Notes under the pieces: generated by a model
Databases searched by the model: none
What the model was told of the DNA's origin: nothing
What the model saw: only the letters and a program-made list of their open reading frames with translations
From: UBA6049 sp965662345
GTDB lineage: Bacteria; Bacteroidota; Bacteroidia; Flavobacteriales_G; Salibacteraceae
Length of the DNA: 64,000 bases
Assembly (NCBI GenBank): GCA_965662345.1
Contig: CBFIHE010000010.1
Span: 1-64,000, forward strand
Direction of reading: 5' to 3'
Program-made: the position numbers and the translations under genes
In this document: piece by piece, positions 18,222 to 27,521 of the stretch
Position numbering within the stretch: position 1 is the first letter of the stretch
Layout of the letters: each line of letters opens with the position of its first letter

Positions 18222-19286
18222 TTAACACCTATCTGTAAAAGGATTCCAATTCAATTGAGGAAACTTCTTTTTACGTAGAGCAAAGAATTGCCAAACAAGG
18301 CTTTTTGGACAGATTCCGTACCTATTTGGCTTTTGGGGTAATTTTTGAACCTCTTTTCGTTTCGCGAGCCATTTACTAAACTGCCAAACGAAATCTCTAT
18401 GCGCCTTTACAACGGCAAAACTTGCTTTAGGATTTCCATCTACAGCCATTTTTACAAAGGCTAAATAGTCTAGTGCAAAACGGAACGGTATTTTCCACCA
18501 AAGTTTACCTCCATCACCATTCTTCAAAAGCATGATTAGGTTATTTCTGTGGTTGCGGTAGATTTTACCTGGACTCCCATATTGAATAACATATCCACCC
18601 ATGTGATAAATTGTAGAAGCGGGCTGATACATGATTTTGTAGCCTTGGTTTTTCAGTCTCCACGCAAGATCAATTTCTTCCATATGGGCAAAGAAGTCAT
18701 TGTCTAACCCTCCAGATTGATGATACAAGTCTGCTTTTATGAATAAACACGCCCCAGAGGCCCAAAAAATCTCAGTAATATCATCATATTGTCCTTGATC
18801 CTCTTCTACAGCATTCACTAGCCTTCCTCGGCAAAATGGAAAACCCAAGTAATCAATAAATCCACCAGCAGCACCTGCATATTCAAATTCATTTCGCCTA
18901 TCAAAACTCATCACTTTGGGTTGTACCGCGGCAATTTGAGGGTCGCTCTTAAGTAAATCTATACTAGGCTCTAGCCAGCCATCTGAAACTTCTATATCAC
19001 TGGAAATAAGAACGTAGTATTTGGCTGGTATATTAGGTAGTGATTCTGAGTACCCACCAGTAAACCCATGATTCTCTTTTATGGTGAACAGATTCACCTC
19101 TGGGAAGTGTTTCGTTACATAATCACCCGTTCCGTCTGAAGATGCATTGTCTACAAGCCATACAGCATGATTGATATCTTGAGGAGTAGTATCTAATATT
19201 TTAGGCAAGAATTGCTTTACTAGCGGTAAGCTATTGTAGCTCAATAATACAATGGCTACTTCTGGTATATGAGACTCGTTACTCAA
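18222..19286 (-). CDS. Family 2 glycosyltransferase (rhamnosyltransferase-like)
   Basis: This 354-residue GT-A enzyme starts with VAIVLLSYNSLPLV, followed by the nucleotide-binding VDNASSDGTGDY and the DxD-like SSDIEVSDGW segment, then an acceptor-side HMEEIDLAWRL motif. The last ~80 residues contain a hydrophobic or amphipathic region, so it may associate with the membrane. It probably adds a sugar to a cell-surface polysaccharide. The sugar and acceptor are unknown, and no polysaccharide cluster surrounds it. Confidence 0.87.
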   Translation of the reverse strand: MSNESHIPEVAIVLLSYNSLPLVKQFLPKILDTTPQDINHAVWLVDNASSDGTGDYVTKHFPEVNLFTIKENHGFTGGYSESLPNIPAKYYVLISSDIEVSDGWLEPSIDLLKSDPQIAAVQPKVMSFDRRNEFEYAGAAGGFIDYLGFPFCRGRLVNAVEEDQGQYDDITEIFWASGACLFIKADLYHQSGGLDNDFFAHMEEIDLAWRLKNQGYKIMYQPASTIYHMGGYVIQYGSPGKIYRNHRNNLIMLLKNGDGGKLWWKIPFRFALDYLAFVKMAVDGNPKASFAVVKAHRDFVWQFSKWLAKRKEVQKLPQKPNRYGICPKSLVWQFFALRKKKFPQLNWNPFTDRC

Positions 19287-19350
19287 AGCATCTATTTAGG
19301 CCCGCAAGTATACGCAATTCAACTCGAGCTTAGAATAACCTAACAATTCC

Positions 19351-19358
19351 TAGATTTG
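19351..19358 (+). promoter_or_regulatory. TAnnTTTG -7 box of the cupin gene
   Basis: TAGATTTG ends 5 bases before the ATG at 19364, so the message is probably leaderless or nearly so. Confidence 0.45.
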
Positions 19359-19363
19359 AGATA

Positions 19364-19780
19364 ATGAAAAACTACAGTATTCTTTTATTCTTTACCCTGT
19401 TCACAAGCTGCCTATACAGCCAGCAGTTTAAATCAGACTCATTAACTCCCCCACTTCATTATAACAACATACATGTTGAACCCTTAGCTACCACTGATGA
19501 TGCCACATCTTTTGTCATTTGGGTAAAGAGCGATGTACAAGCTCATCTACACGAATATCATACGGAGCATGTTTATATAATTGAAGGAAATGGAATAATG
19601 CTTCTAGGAGATGATACCATTAACATTTCACCCAAAGACATTATCGCTATTCCGCCTGGCACTACTCATGCTGCAATCAACAAAGGAAGTATGCCTCTAA
19701 AAGTACTAAGTATTCAAGCTCCAGAGTTCAAAGGAGAAGACAGGCAGTTTGTTCCTGTACCTGGATGGAGTACTGAATGA
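19364..19780 (+). CDS. Exported cupin-domain protein
   Basis: The product has 138 residues with an N-terminal export signal. The sequence LFTSC around residue 16 looks like a lipobox, so it could be a lipoprotein. The single cupin domain carries the metal ligands as HLHEYHTEH ... E, then PPGTTHAAIN, matching the two conserved cupin motifs. Cupins of this size bind metals or small sugars or act as simple dioxygenases. The function is unknown. It is a single gene upstream of hup. Confidence 0.8.
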   Translation: MKNYSILLFFTLFTSCLYSQQFKSDSLTPPLHYNNIHVEPLATTDDATSFVIWVKSDVQAHLHEYHTEHVYIIEGNGIMLLGDDTINISPKDIIAIPPGTTHAAINKGSMPLKVLSIQAPEFKGEDRQFVPVPGWSTE

Positions 19781-19973
19781 GCTAATCATCTGCTAAAACC
19801 CAGTAATAACGTCATTTTCACGATAATTTAGCCGTCTTTATTCACAATCGACTGGTTTTATTAACAAAATGTGGTGTTTTGAGCTGTAACCCTTTGCTGG
19901 CGAGTGATTTCATCTAAATTTGAAAAAGGTATCAAAATGGTGCCTTATTTGTTTAATCTAATTTTAATCTAAA
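19781..19973 (+). promoter_or_regulatory. Leader/promoter region of the HU gene
   Basis: This is a 193-base non-coding region. TTG at 19920-19922 precedes TATTTG (19946-19951) by 23 bases, an imperfect version of the Bacteroidota promoter. An untranslated leader of about 20-25 bases would follow. No clear hairpin or riboswitch was recognised. Confidence 0.35.
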
Positions 19974-20246
19974 ATGAACAAAGCAGAATTGATCGATGCG
20001 ATCGCAGACGGAGCAGAATTGTCTAAAGCTGATGCTAAAAAAGCATTAGACTCTATGATTGGAGCAACTACAGGCGCATTGAAAAAAGGAGACCGTGTTT
20101 CTCTAGTAGGTTTTGGTTCTTTCTCTGTATCTAAGCGTAAAGCTCGTACAGGTCGTAACCCACAAACAGGTAAAGAAATTCAAATTGCAGCTAAGAACGT
20201 AGTTAAGTTCAAAGCAGGTGCTGAGCTTTCTGACTCTGTAAACTAA
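19974..20246 (+). CDS. hup: HU family DNA-binding protein
   Basis: HU is a small dimeric nucleoid protein that bends and compacts DNA. All 90 residues align with the family, including GFGSFSVSKRKARTGRNPQTGKEI, here split as GFGSFSVSKRKA and RTGRNPQTGKEI, which forms the DNA-binding beta arm with the conserved RNP. The sequence matches HU/IHF in general, and HU is the better guess for this phylum. It is a single gene with its own leader and terminator. Confidence 0.95.
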   Translation: MNKAELIDAIADGAELSKADAKKALDSMIGATTGALKKGDRVSLVGFGSFSVSKRKARTGRNPQTGKEIQIAAKNVVKFKAGAELSDSVN

Positions 20247-20267
20247 TTTTGGTAGTAATACCATAAT

Positions 20268-20298
20268 AAAGCCTTGAGCGTTGCTCAAGGCTTTTTTT
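20268..20298 (+). terminator. Rho-independent terminator of the HU gene
   Basis: AAAGCCTTGAGC (20268-20279) and GCTCAAGGCTTT (20283-20294) form a perfect 12-bp stem with a 3-base loop followed by T. It lies 21 bases after the HU stop. It can also serve pdxH, which ends nearby on the other strand. Confidence 0.92.
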
Positions 20299-20306
20299 AT
20301 GCCTAA

Positions 20307-20963
20307 TCAGGGTGATAATCGTTTCAATATCCAGTCTCCTGATTCTTTTTTCTCATATACTATTCTGTCATGCAATCGCGCAAGTCTCCCCTGCCAAAAC
20401 TCTGCACGCGAAACCTGAATAATGTAACCTCCCCAGTGCGGTGGTCGAGGTACATCTTGTTCTTTATATTTTTCTTCGAAATCCTCAAACTTTTTCTTGA
20501 GCGCATCTCGGTCTGGTATTTCACTGCTTTGCTCACTTGCCCAAGCACCAATACGACTATCTCGTGGCCTTGAGGCAAAATATGCGTCAGACTCCGCATC
20601 ACTTACCTTACTAACTTTACCCTCTAACCTTACTTGACGCTCAAGTTCAGGCCAATATATATTCACGCAAACATTTGGATTTGCATCAATATCTTCTCCT
20701 TTTTGGCTGTTGTAATTGGTGTAAAACAGAATTCCTAAATCTGTAAGGCCCCTAGAGTAAACCACTCTAGAACTAGGCTTACCATTTGCATTGACTGTAC
20801 TAACTGTCATTGCTTTAGGGTCTGGAACTTGAGCGCCTACAGCTTCTTCAAACCAGTTGGCATATTGTTCTAGCGGGTTAGCAGCAACTGTAGACTCGTT
20901 CAACTCGCCTTTGGTGAAGTCATGTCTAATTTGATTGAGGTAATTAGAAACTTCTTCAATCAT
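20307..20963 (-). CDS. pdxH: Pyridoxamine 5'-phosphate oxidase
   Basis: PdxH oxidises pyridoxamine or pyridoxine 5'-phosphate to pyridoxal phosphate using FMN. The 218 residues are full length. FMN-binding segments (SSRVVYSRGL, FYTNYNSQKG, WPELERQVRLEG) and the C-terminal signature (EFWQGRLARLHDR followed by WILKRLSP) are intact. It is a minus-strand gene following the DegT-type aminotransferase with a 33-base gap, a PLP-dependent enzyme, though that pairing may be coincidence. Confidence 0.96.
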   Translation of the reverse strand: MIEEVSNYLNQIRHDFTKGELNESTVAANPLEQYANWFEEAVGAQVPDPKAMTVSTVNANGKPSSRVVYSRGLTDLGILFYTNYNSQKGEDIDANPNVCVNIYWPELERQVRLEGKVSKVSDAESDAYFASRPRDSRIGAWASEQSSEIPDRDALKKKFEDFEEKYKEQDVPRPPHWGGYIIQVSRAEFWQGRLARLHDRIVYEKKESGDWILKRLSP

Positions 20964-20996
20964 ATAAAATCAATTTTCGTTTACTGAGATAACAAA

Positions 20997-22166
20997 CTAA
21001 ACCGCTTGTGGTTTTGAGGCGTACACTCCCTGCATCGTTTCTTTGATGATGTGCACTACTCTGTTTAAATCTTCTTTGACAAGATTACTGCCACTTGGTA
21101 GGCATAGTCCATTTTTGAACAGCTCCTCGGCTACACTTTCACCGTAATATGGATATTCTTTGAAAACAGGTTGCATATGAAGCGGCTTCCACAAAGGTCT
21201 TGATTCAATATTCTTAGCGTCTAAAGCTACACGTAAATGCTCCCTATTAATTCCTCCCGTTTCTTCAGGATTAACCTGAATATTAGTTAACCATCTATTG
21301 CTATAATGACCATATGGTTCATGTAAGAATGAAATACCAGGCAGTCCTTCTAAATGCTCTCTGTAAAAATCGTGATTTGCCCTACGTTGCAATACTCGCT
21401 TTGGCAAAACTTCTATCTGCCCAATTCCTATAGCCGCACTAATATTACTCATGCGGTAGTTATATCCTATGTGACTATGTTGGTAATGTGGAGCGTTATC
21501 TTTTGCTTGTGTGCTTAAAAACCTAGCGTGTTCTACTAAATGCCAGTCATTGCTAAGCAATGCTCCACCTCCAGAGGTTGTAATAATCTTATTTCCATTG
21601 AAAGATACTACAGCCATTCTTCCAAAACTACCGCAGCGCTTGCCTAAATAAGTACTCCCAACAGCTTCGGCAGCATCTTCTATTAGAGCCACATCAAACT
21701 CTTCTGCTATTTGCTCCAGTTCACCCATTTTGGCTGGCATACCATATAAGTGTACAGCAATTATTGCTTTCACACTCTTACCTTGTTCTTTCAAGTCTTG
21801 AAGCGCTTCTTGCACTTTTTCAGGATCCAAATTCCATGTTTCTTCTTCCGAATCTATAAAGACTGGAGTTGCCCCTAGATATACGATGGGATTAGCACTC
21901 GCTGCAAATGTTATACTCTGACACAATACGTGGTCATTCTCACCCACACCAAGATTAATTAAAGCCAAATGAAGTGCGGCTGTACCACTCTGCAAGACAG
22001 CTGCTGCATTCACATGAAAGTAAGATTTAATCGATTGCTCAAATTTGGTAATTGCTGGTCCTGCTGGGGCAATCCAATTTGAATCGAAAGCTTCTGTAAC
22101 GTATTTAAACTCGTTATCTCCTATGTGGGGAGATGAAAGCCAGATGCGATTTTCTTCGTTGCTCAA
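20997..22166 (-). CDS. DegT/DnrJ/EryC1-type sugar aminotransferase
   Basis: This 389-residue PLP-dependent aminotransferase belongs to the fold type I family that aminates keto-sugar nucleotides for polysaccharides or protein glycosylation (PglE/EpsN-like). The PLP lysine is in SFNGNKIITTSGGG, preceded by the DAAEAVGS aspartate motif and the SGTAALHLAL phosphate site near the N-terminus. The likely product is an amino-sugar nucleotide such as a bacillosamine precursor, but this is inference. Other genes of such a pathway are not in the window. Confidence 0.9.
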   Translation of the reverse strand: MSNEENRIWLSSPHIGDNEFKYVTEAFDSNWIAPAGPAITKFEQSIKSYFHVNAAAVLQSGTAALHLALINLGVGENDHVLCQSITFAASANPIVYLGATPVFIDSEEETWNLDPEKVQEALQDLKEQGKSVKAIIAVHLYGMPAKMGELEQIAEEFDVALIEDAAEAVGSTYLGKRCGSFGRMAVVSFNGNKIITTSGGGALLSNDWHLVEHARFLSTQAKDNAPHYQHSHIGYNYRMSNISAAIGIGQIEVLPKRVLQRRANHDFYREHLEGLPGISFLHEPYGHYSNRWLTNIQVNPEETGGINREHLRVALDAKNIESRPLWKPLHMQPVFKEYPYYGESVAEELFKNGLCLPSGSNLVKEDLNRVVHIIKETMQGVYASKPQAV

Positions 22167-22251
22167 GGGGGTGATTTTTTACGAATGTACAGCATAAACT
22201 TAATCAAGTACAATCTCCTATCAAAATCAAAGGATAAAAACAAGTCCTAAT

Positions 22252-22259
22252 TACCTTTG
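22252..22259 (+). promoter_or_regulatory. TAnnTTTG -7 box of the eIF1-like gene
   Basis: TACCTTTG ends only 5 bases before the ATG at 22265, consistent with transcription starting at or next to the start codon. Confidence 0.5.
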
Positions 22260-22264
22260 CACCT

Positions 22265-22603
22265 ATGAGTAAGAAGAATAGAAAAAACGTTGTGTACAGT
22301 ACCAATCCTGATTTTGGTTATGAATACGATTCGAATGAAGTTGAAGAAACACTTCCACCAAGTGAGCAAACGCTTGAGCTTTATATAGACAGGAAGCAAC
22401 GCAAGGGCAAAGCTGTAACCCTAATTAAGGGATTTGTAGGCACTCCAGAAGATTTAAAAGATCTTGAAAAACTGCTAAAAGCAAAGTGTGGCGTAGGTGG
22501 ATCATCTAAAAATGGAGAAATTATTATCCAAGGTGAGGTCAGAGATAAGGTTAATGAGATTCTCAAAGAGAAAGGGTATGCCACAAAAAAAGTAGGCGGT
22601 TAA
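22265..22603 (+). CDS. SUI1/eIF1-like translation factor (YciH family)
   Basis: This 112-residue protein carries the SUI1 domain at about residues 40-108, with IDRKQRKGKAVTLIKGF, the KCGVGGSSKNGEIIIQG signature (CGxGG) and a final basic helix. Bacterial YciH-type proteins resemble eukaryotic eIF1 and may affect start-site fidelity or act under stress. The first 35 residues are a poorly conserved, acidic extension. Its stop lies 1 base from that of a convergent small lipoprotein gene. Confidence 0.92.
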   Translation: MSKKNRKNVVYSTNPDFGYEYDSNEVEETLPPSEQTLELYIDRKQRKGKAVTLIKGFVGTPEDLKDLEKLLKAKCGVGGSSKNGEIIIQGEVRDKVNEILKEKGYATKKVGG

Positions 22604-22604
22604 A

Positions 22605-22820
22605 CTATGAGCACGAATAACCTTCACGCTCTTTGCTGTCCACTTCATCTTTATTGGACGTGCAAAAATCTTCAGAATCATCTATGTATTCAATTTCATT
22701 TACTCCGTCATTGTCTTTATCTACTTCTACTGGAATTTTCCGAGTACACTCGTAGCATTTAGAACAAGAACTAAGAAGCAACAGAGTAAAAGGAAAGAGA
22801 ATTAAAATTAGCTTTTTCAT
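22605..22820 (-). CDS. Small lipoprotein of unknown function
   Basis: The gene encodes 71 residues. A lipoprotein signal peptide with lipobox LLSSC predicts acylation of Cys19 and a periplasmic or surface location. The mature part is rich in Asp/Glu and has further cysteines (CYEC, DFC, YSC), with CxxC-like spacing that could bind metal or form disulfides. I do not recognise a named family, though small cysteine-bearing lipoproteins like this are common in Bacteroidota. Confidence 0.7.
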   Translation of the reverse strand: MKKLILILFPFTLLLLSSCSKCYECTRKIPVEVDKDNDGVNEIEYIDDSEDFCTSNKDEVDSKEREGYSCS

Positions 22821-22853
22821 TTTTCACGAATTGATGTCCAAAATTAATGCCAA

Positions 22854-23309
22854 ATGAGATACTTCGCTTTACTGATTGTTAGTCTAATTGCAATTTCATG
22901 CACTGAAAATAGAATGAATAACTTGCTTTGGCTACAAGGTAACTGGATCAGGACGTATGGCATTACCACCAATCAACTCAAGTGGACCTATGAAAACGAC
23001 ACGCTGAGATGTGTATCTTATTTCAGCACTGTAGGTGATACTAGTATAATGCAAACCACTAAAATTTATCAAGGAGAAAATGACTTGGCTCTTCAGCTTA
23101 ACTCTACTGACAATCCGTACCCCATGAACTATGAGGTTATTGCACAAGCCGAAAACAAAATAGAATTTAAAAGCGTTCAACCCTACTTTCCAGAAATCAT
23201 CACCTATACACTATCAGAAGATACATTAAACATGCTTCTAGCAGGCAGGACACAAGGAATGAATAACCAAGTAGAGTTTGCTTTCTCTAGAGCTTCTAAC
23301 CCGTTGTAG
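22854..23309 (+). CDS. Putative lipoprotein, DUF6265-like
   Basis: The product has 151 residues. A short signal ends in LIAISC, a plausible lipobox, so the protein is probably lipid-anchored. The mature part begins with WLQGNWIRTYG and alternates beta strands, similar to small lipocalin-like domains annotated as DUF6265 in Bacteroidota; the assignment is from memory and tentative. Its last 14 bases overlap the 3' end of bshA on the other strand. Confidence 0.65.
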   Translation: MRYFALLIVSLIAISCTENRMNNLLWLQGNWIRTYGITTNQLKWTYENDTLRCVSYFSTVGDTSIMQTTKIYQGENDLALQLNSTDNPYPMNYEVIAQAENKIEFKSVQPYFPEIITYTLSEDTLNMLLAGRTQGMNNQVEFAFSRASNPL

Positions 23310-24426
23310 CGGCAGATATCTCTAGATACAACTCTTCGTACTGCGGAAGTATCTCTGATAAATCAAAGCGCTTAGCTTGGTGGTAAGCCTTTAGAGACAT
23401 TTCATTGTAAGCATTTTTGTCTGAAAGCAGTTCAACGGCATGTTTTGTCATAGATTCAACGTCTCCTACTTGAGTAATAAACCCAGTTTCACCGTGTATA
23501 TTTACTTCTGGAATACCACCCGCATTCGTGGATATTACAGGCACTTTTCCAGCCATCGCTTCCAGTGCTACTAAACCAAAGCTCTCTGATTCTGATGTGA
23601 GTAGAAATAAGTCTGATGCGCATAGAACCCGTTCTACTTCGGTTGTTTTACCAAGGTAAATCAAGTCTTTCTTAACGCCTAACTCTTCAGCCAACGACTC
23701 AGCTTTTTGACGGTCTGGACCATCTCCTACTAAAACAAGTTTTGAAGGTGTCTCTTTATGAATACCTGCAAAAACCTTTATGACATCCTGGGTACGCTTT
23801 AACTTTCTGAAATTACTAATGTGGGTGATTATTCTTTCACCATTTGGCGCCAAGTTGGCTTTAGCACATTGCCTGTTCCCTGAGTATAGCTCAATATCTA
23901 TAAAATTCGGAATGACGCGTATATCTTTCCTGCAATCAAAAAAATCGAACGTCTCGTTTTTCAGACTCTCAGAAACAGATGTTACACAATCACTGTGGTT
24001 AATGCTAAATTCTACAGCTCGCTTGTAGGAAGGATTTTTTCCTACCAACGTAATATCAGTACCGTGCAAGGTAGTAATTATAGGTATTTCAATCCTTTTA
24101 TCTTTAAGCATCTGCTTAGCCATGAAAGCGGCAAAAGCATGAGGAATGGCATAGTGAACATGTAGTACATCTAACTTTCTAGACTCTGCAATATCTGCCA
24201 TTTTAGTAGAGAGAGCCAGTTCATAAGGCTGGTAATCAAACAATGGATAATCATGCACATTTACTTCATGGTAATAAATGTTTGGGTCCAAAATATCTAA
24301 TCTTACGGGCTGATTGTACGTAATAAAGTGAAGCATATGCCCCTTTTTTGCTAAAGCATTCCCCAACTCAGTAGCCACTACTCCAGACCCACCGTATGTG
24401 GGATAACAAACTATTCCTATATTCAT
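23296..24426 (-). CDS. bshA: N-acetyl-alpha-D-glucosaminyl L-malate synthase
   Basis: BshA is a GT4 retaining glycosyltransferase that joins UDP-GlcNAc to L-malate, the first step of bacillithiol synthesis. The start MNIGIVCYPTYGGSGVVATELG is diagnostic (split as MNIGIVCYPTYGG and SGVVATELG), followed by HVHYAIPHA, the GT4 EESESFGLVALEAMA-type motif (here SESESFGLVALEAMAG) and TNAGGIPEV. All 376 residues are intact. Its start overlaps the stop of the upstream GH3 gene by 4 bases, so the two are co-translated. bshB and bshC are not in this window. Confidence 0.95.
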   Translation of the reverse strand: MNIGIVCYPTYGGSGVVATELGNALAKKGHMLHFITYNQPVRLDILDPNIYYHEVNVHDYPLFDYQPYELALSTKMADIAESRKLDVLHVHYAIPHAFAAFMAKQMLKDKRIEIPIITTLHGTDITLVGKNPSYKRAVEFSINHSDCVTSVSESLKNETFDFFDCRKDIRVIPNFIDIELYSGNRQCAKANLAPNGERIITHISNFRKLKRTQDVIKVFAGIHKETPSKLVLVGDGPDRQKAESLAEELGVKKDLIYLGKTTEVERVLCASDLFLLTSESESFGLVALEAMAGKVPVISTNAGGIPEVNIHGETGFITQVGDVESMTKHAVELLSDKNAYNEMSLKAYHQAKRFDLSEILPQYEELYLEISAATTG

Positions 24427-27407
24427 TGCGTATCGCCTATTTGTTTGGCATTATGGTTAGCATCGTAAATGGCTTGCATAATTTCTGTTCGTATTCCTAG
24501 GGTAATGAGTTTCTTGTTTTGTGCATCTGGATAAACACGATTTGACAGGAACACATAAACAATCTCTTGTTCAGGGTCTGCCCATGCTATGGTTCCTGTG
24601 AAGCCCGTATGCCCAAAACTCGCAAGGCTTATGCAAGAACAAGTTGGTCCTCCATCACCATCGGTTACGGGTTTATCAAAGCCCAACCCTCTTCTATTAT
24701 CAATTTCAGGGTCTTTACAGTGCAGGCATTCTGTATATGCACTCAATACACTGTCGCTTAAATAACGTTGATCTCTGTAAACACCTGTAAGAAACAACTG
24801 CATAATCTTGGCTAAGTCATTCGCATTGGAAAACAATCCAGCATGACCGCCTACCCCACCATTCATAGCTGCACCTGGGTCGTGCACATCACCGTGTACT
24901 AATTGCTTTCTAAAGGCCATGTCATATTCAGTAGGCACAATTTGATCCAATGAAAAACGATTAGCAGGTATATAACCTGTTGTTGCTAGCCCCATGGGTT
25001 TGTAAAATATGCTATCCACAAAATGCTCTAGAGCTACACCTGTTTGTTTCTCAATAATACGTTGCAAAAAGTAATACCCTAAATCTGAATACTTGTACTC
25101 TTTTTCTTTGCGAAGTGGTGTTTCCAAAATCTGCTTGATGATGCTATCTGGATAGTTTTTGTGAATGAAGAAGTTCTCTGCAACTCTATGAGGATACATC
25201 TCTGATTGCCCCAAAGAATAAACATCATACCTAGGTACACCCCTGCTCATTGTGGCCTGATAGAAAGGAATCCAAGAACGCAGGCCTGCCCTGTGGGTAA
25301 GCATATCTTTAATAACTATATCAGCATACTCTGTTCCATCAGTAAGTTCGGGAAGATAATCTCCAAGGGTTTTCTCTGGAGAAAACTGCCCCAGATCATC
25401 TAAATACATGCATGATGCTACTGTAGCTGCAACTTTCGTTATGCTCGCTAGATCATATAAGTCACTCGTTTTTACTACTTGTTTATTCTCATAAGTATGA
25501 TAACCGAAGGCTTTATGATACATCACGTTACCAGCCTTAGAAACCACTATTTGACAACCTGGGTAAGCCTGACTTTCAATTCCGTATGTTGCCAATGAAT
25601 CTACCGCTTTGAAGTCTCCAGAAAATAACCCTACCTCCTCTGGTATAGTGTAATGCAATCCTGGTAAAACCTCTGTTGCTAATCCTGTTTGTGCAGGAAG
25701 TGCGGCATTGATGCTAACGGGTAGCTTTCCAGCAAAGCCGATGCTACCAAAAACACCTTCTGCAGCTGCATGCTGTGCATATACCCCTTCTTCATATGCA
25801 ACTATTAATCCAGCTAAGTTTTTAGTATTCAGATTTTTGAGCGCATACGGATTGGCAAAACTCACCAAAACAACTGGGTATTTTGAGGCAAGCTCTTCCA
25901 CGTACATTAACGACTCCTTGGTAACACCAAAATTGCCATGTGGACTCAATTTAGAAGAATGTAAAGAGACCAAAACAACGCTATTATCAGATAATTGTCT
26001 GTAGGTCAATTCTCTTTCAAATGAAGTAGGCTTTTTGGGAAGGTAAGTTGTACTTACTCTTCCGAAAAGCTGAAGTGACGCTTGAAAAGGATAGGTCTCC
26101 TTCTCATTCCCTAAGGCGATGCTCACAATATCTTTACTTTTCAAATTCTTGAGAGGAAGAATACTGTCTTTATTAATCAATAATGTAAGCGCACCAGCAT
26201 GAGCGCGCCTATTCGCCAAGTCGTTCTCTGGGTTGCTCATTTCATACGATAGTGGAACTTCATTGGTTAATCTGTTTTTATGAAGCCCCATTTGTTCTTT
26301 AGCTCTCAGAATCTTACCTACATGAGCATCTAGCTCATCTTCTGTAAGTTTACCTTTTCGCAGTGCTGATTTAATTGCCGAAATGGCAGCCTTTACGTCT
26401 TCTGGAAAGAGTAACACATCATTCCCCGCTAATAAAGCCTGTAAGGCTGCATTACCTGGTTTGTAATATTTGGTAACGCCCTTCATATTCAGTGCATCTG
26501 TGAAGATAAGCCCTTCAAAACCCAATTCCTTTCTAAGAAAATCGGTCACCACGGGTTTAGACAATGAGCTGGGTAATAGAGCCGTACTGTCTAAAGCGGG
26601 CACGCTCATGTGAGCGACCATTATTCCAGGAATGCCTGCTTCAATAGCCCTTTTGAATGGCAATAATTCTACAGCATCTAATTCTTCTTTGCTTCTTTTG
26701 AGTACTGGTAAGTCCAAGTGAGAATCTACATCGGTATCACCGTGACCTGGAAAATGCTTTCCAACAGCTAATACCCCAGCATCTCTTAACCCTTTAAAAT
26801 ATTGCTCTCCATAGCGACCTACTTTTCCTGGTATTTCACCAAAAGACCTACTGTTTATTACAGGATTATCTCGGTTGCTATTTACGTCTAACACGGGCGA
26901 GAAGCTTAAATGAACACCTAGCGCTTTCAACTCCCTTCCAGCAGCAAAAGCTGTGTTGTAGGTATGCTCTGGTTTTGCCGCCCCAAGCATCATGGCTCTT
27001 GGGTATCTTGGCATACTATCTAGTCTCATGCGGGCTCCCCATTCCGCATCCAACCCAATGAGCAAGGGTAAATCAGATACTTCTTGGAAATGTTGCGTAA
27101 TCTTAACCTGCCTATGCGGAAACCCTTGAAAAAAGATTAATCCGCCAATATGATGCTTCTTAATAAGGTCTTCAATATATTCTTTGTGCTCATAACCCTT
27201 ATTGCTGTATGCTGCTACCATAAACAGCTGGCCAATTTTCTCTTCAATACTCAGCTCGCACAATACGCTATCTGCCCATGGCGTAGGATTTGCCACAAAA
27301 TCTGGGGTGCTAACTTCATGGTTAGCTTCAAAAAACGATGTGCTCAACAACCAAAAGCAAGCTGCAAGTGTTGCGAATTGAATTGATTTTGTTTTTAGAA
27401 ATAGCAT
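24423..27407 (-). CDS. Exported GH3 beta-N-acetylglucosaminidase fused to a beta-lactamase-family serine hydrolase
   Basis: This 994-residue two-domain protein has a signal peptide. Residues about 35-590 form a NagZ-like GH3 domain with KHFPGHGDTDVDSHLDLP (catalytic His/Asp) and FTDALNMKGV (nucleophile Asp), plus a GH3 C-terminal domain. Residues about 600-985 form a class C beta-lactamase/PBP4-like domain with the SxxK Ser in SITK and a YSD motif in place of YxN. The expected role is peptidoglycan turnover outside the cytoplasm, cutting GlcNAc and perhaps a peptide. This fusion is known in Bacteroidota. It precedes bshA with a 4-base overlap. Confidence 0.9.
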   Translation of the reverse strand: MLFLKTKSIQFATLAACFWLLSTSFFEANHEVSTPDFVANPTPWADSVLCELSIEEKIGQLFMVAAYSNKGYEHKEYIEDLIKKHHIGGLIFFQGFPHRQVKITQHFQEVSDLPLLIGLDAEWGARMRLDSMPRYPRAMMLGAAKPEHTYNTAFAAGRELKALGVHLSFSPVLDVNSNRDNPVINSRSFGEIPGKVGRYGEQYFKGLRDAGVLAVGKHFPGHGDTDVDSHLDLPVLKRSKEELDAVELLPFKRAIEAGIPGIMVAHMSVPALDSTALLPSSLSKPVVTDFLRKELGFEGLIFTDALNMKGVTKYYKPGNAALQALLAGNDVLLFPEDVKAAISAIKSALRKGKLTEDELDAHVGKILRAKEQMGLHKNRLTNEVPLSYEMSNPENDLANRRAHAGALTLLINKDSILPLKNLKSKDIVSIALGNEKETYPFQASLQLFGRVSTTYLPKKPTSFERELTYRQLSDNSVVLVSLHSSKLSPHGNFGVTKESLMYVEELASKYPVVLVSFANPYALKNLNTKNLAGLIVAYEEGVYAQHAAAEGVFGSIGFAGKLPVSINAALPAQTGLATEVLPGLHYTIPEEVGLFSGDFKAVDSLATYGIESQAYPGCQIVVSKAGNVMYHKAFGYHTYENKQVVKTSDLYDLASITKVAATVASCMYLDDLGQFSPEKTLGDYLPELTDGTEYADIVIKDMLTHRAGLRSWIPFYQATMSRGVPRYDVYSLGQSEMYPHRVAENFFIHKNYPDSIIKQILETPLRKEKEYKYSDLGYYFLQRIIEKQTGVALEHFVDSIFYKPMGLATTGYIPANRFSLDQIVPTEYDMAFRKQLVHGDVHDPGAAMNGGVGGHAGLFSNANDLAKIMQLFLTGVYRDQRYLSDSVLSAYTECLHCKDPEIDNRRGLGFDKPVTDGDGGPTCSCISLASFGHTGFTGTIAWADPEQEIVYVFLSNRVYPDAQNKKLITLGIRTEIMQAIYDANHNAKQIGDTQ

Positions 27408-27503
27408 CAGAACGAAAGTAGCGATATAGAAATCCTATTCGTTTTTGGGTGAATCAACTTTTCAACAACCCAAGGTAAGTAGCCACTATCACTATTGAAA
27501 TGC

Positions 27504-27511
27504 TACTTTTG
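27504..27511 (+). promoter_or_regulatory. TAnnTTTG -7 box upstream of the mutL cluster
   Basis: TACTTTTG ends 10 bases before the ATG at 27522 and would drive the small membrane-protein gene and mutL. Confidence 0.5.
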
Positions 27512-27521
27512 AGGTCTGATT

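Noticed and set aside
20370..20573. Plus-strand frame inside pdxH
   Set aside because: It is low-complexity hydrophobic translation from the reverse strand of a well-conserved enzyme.
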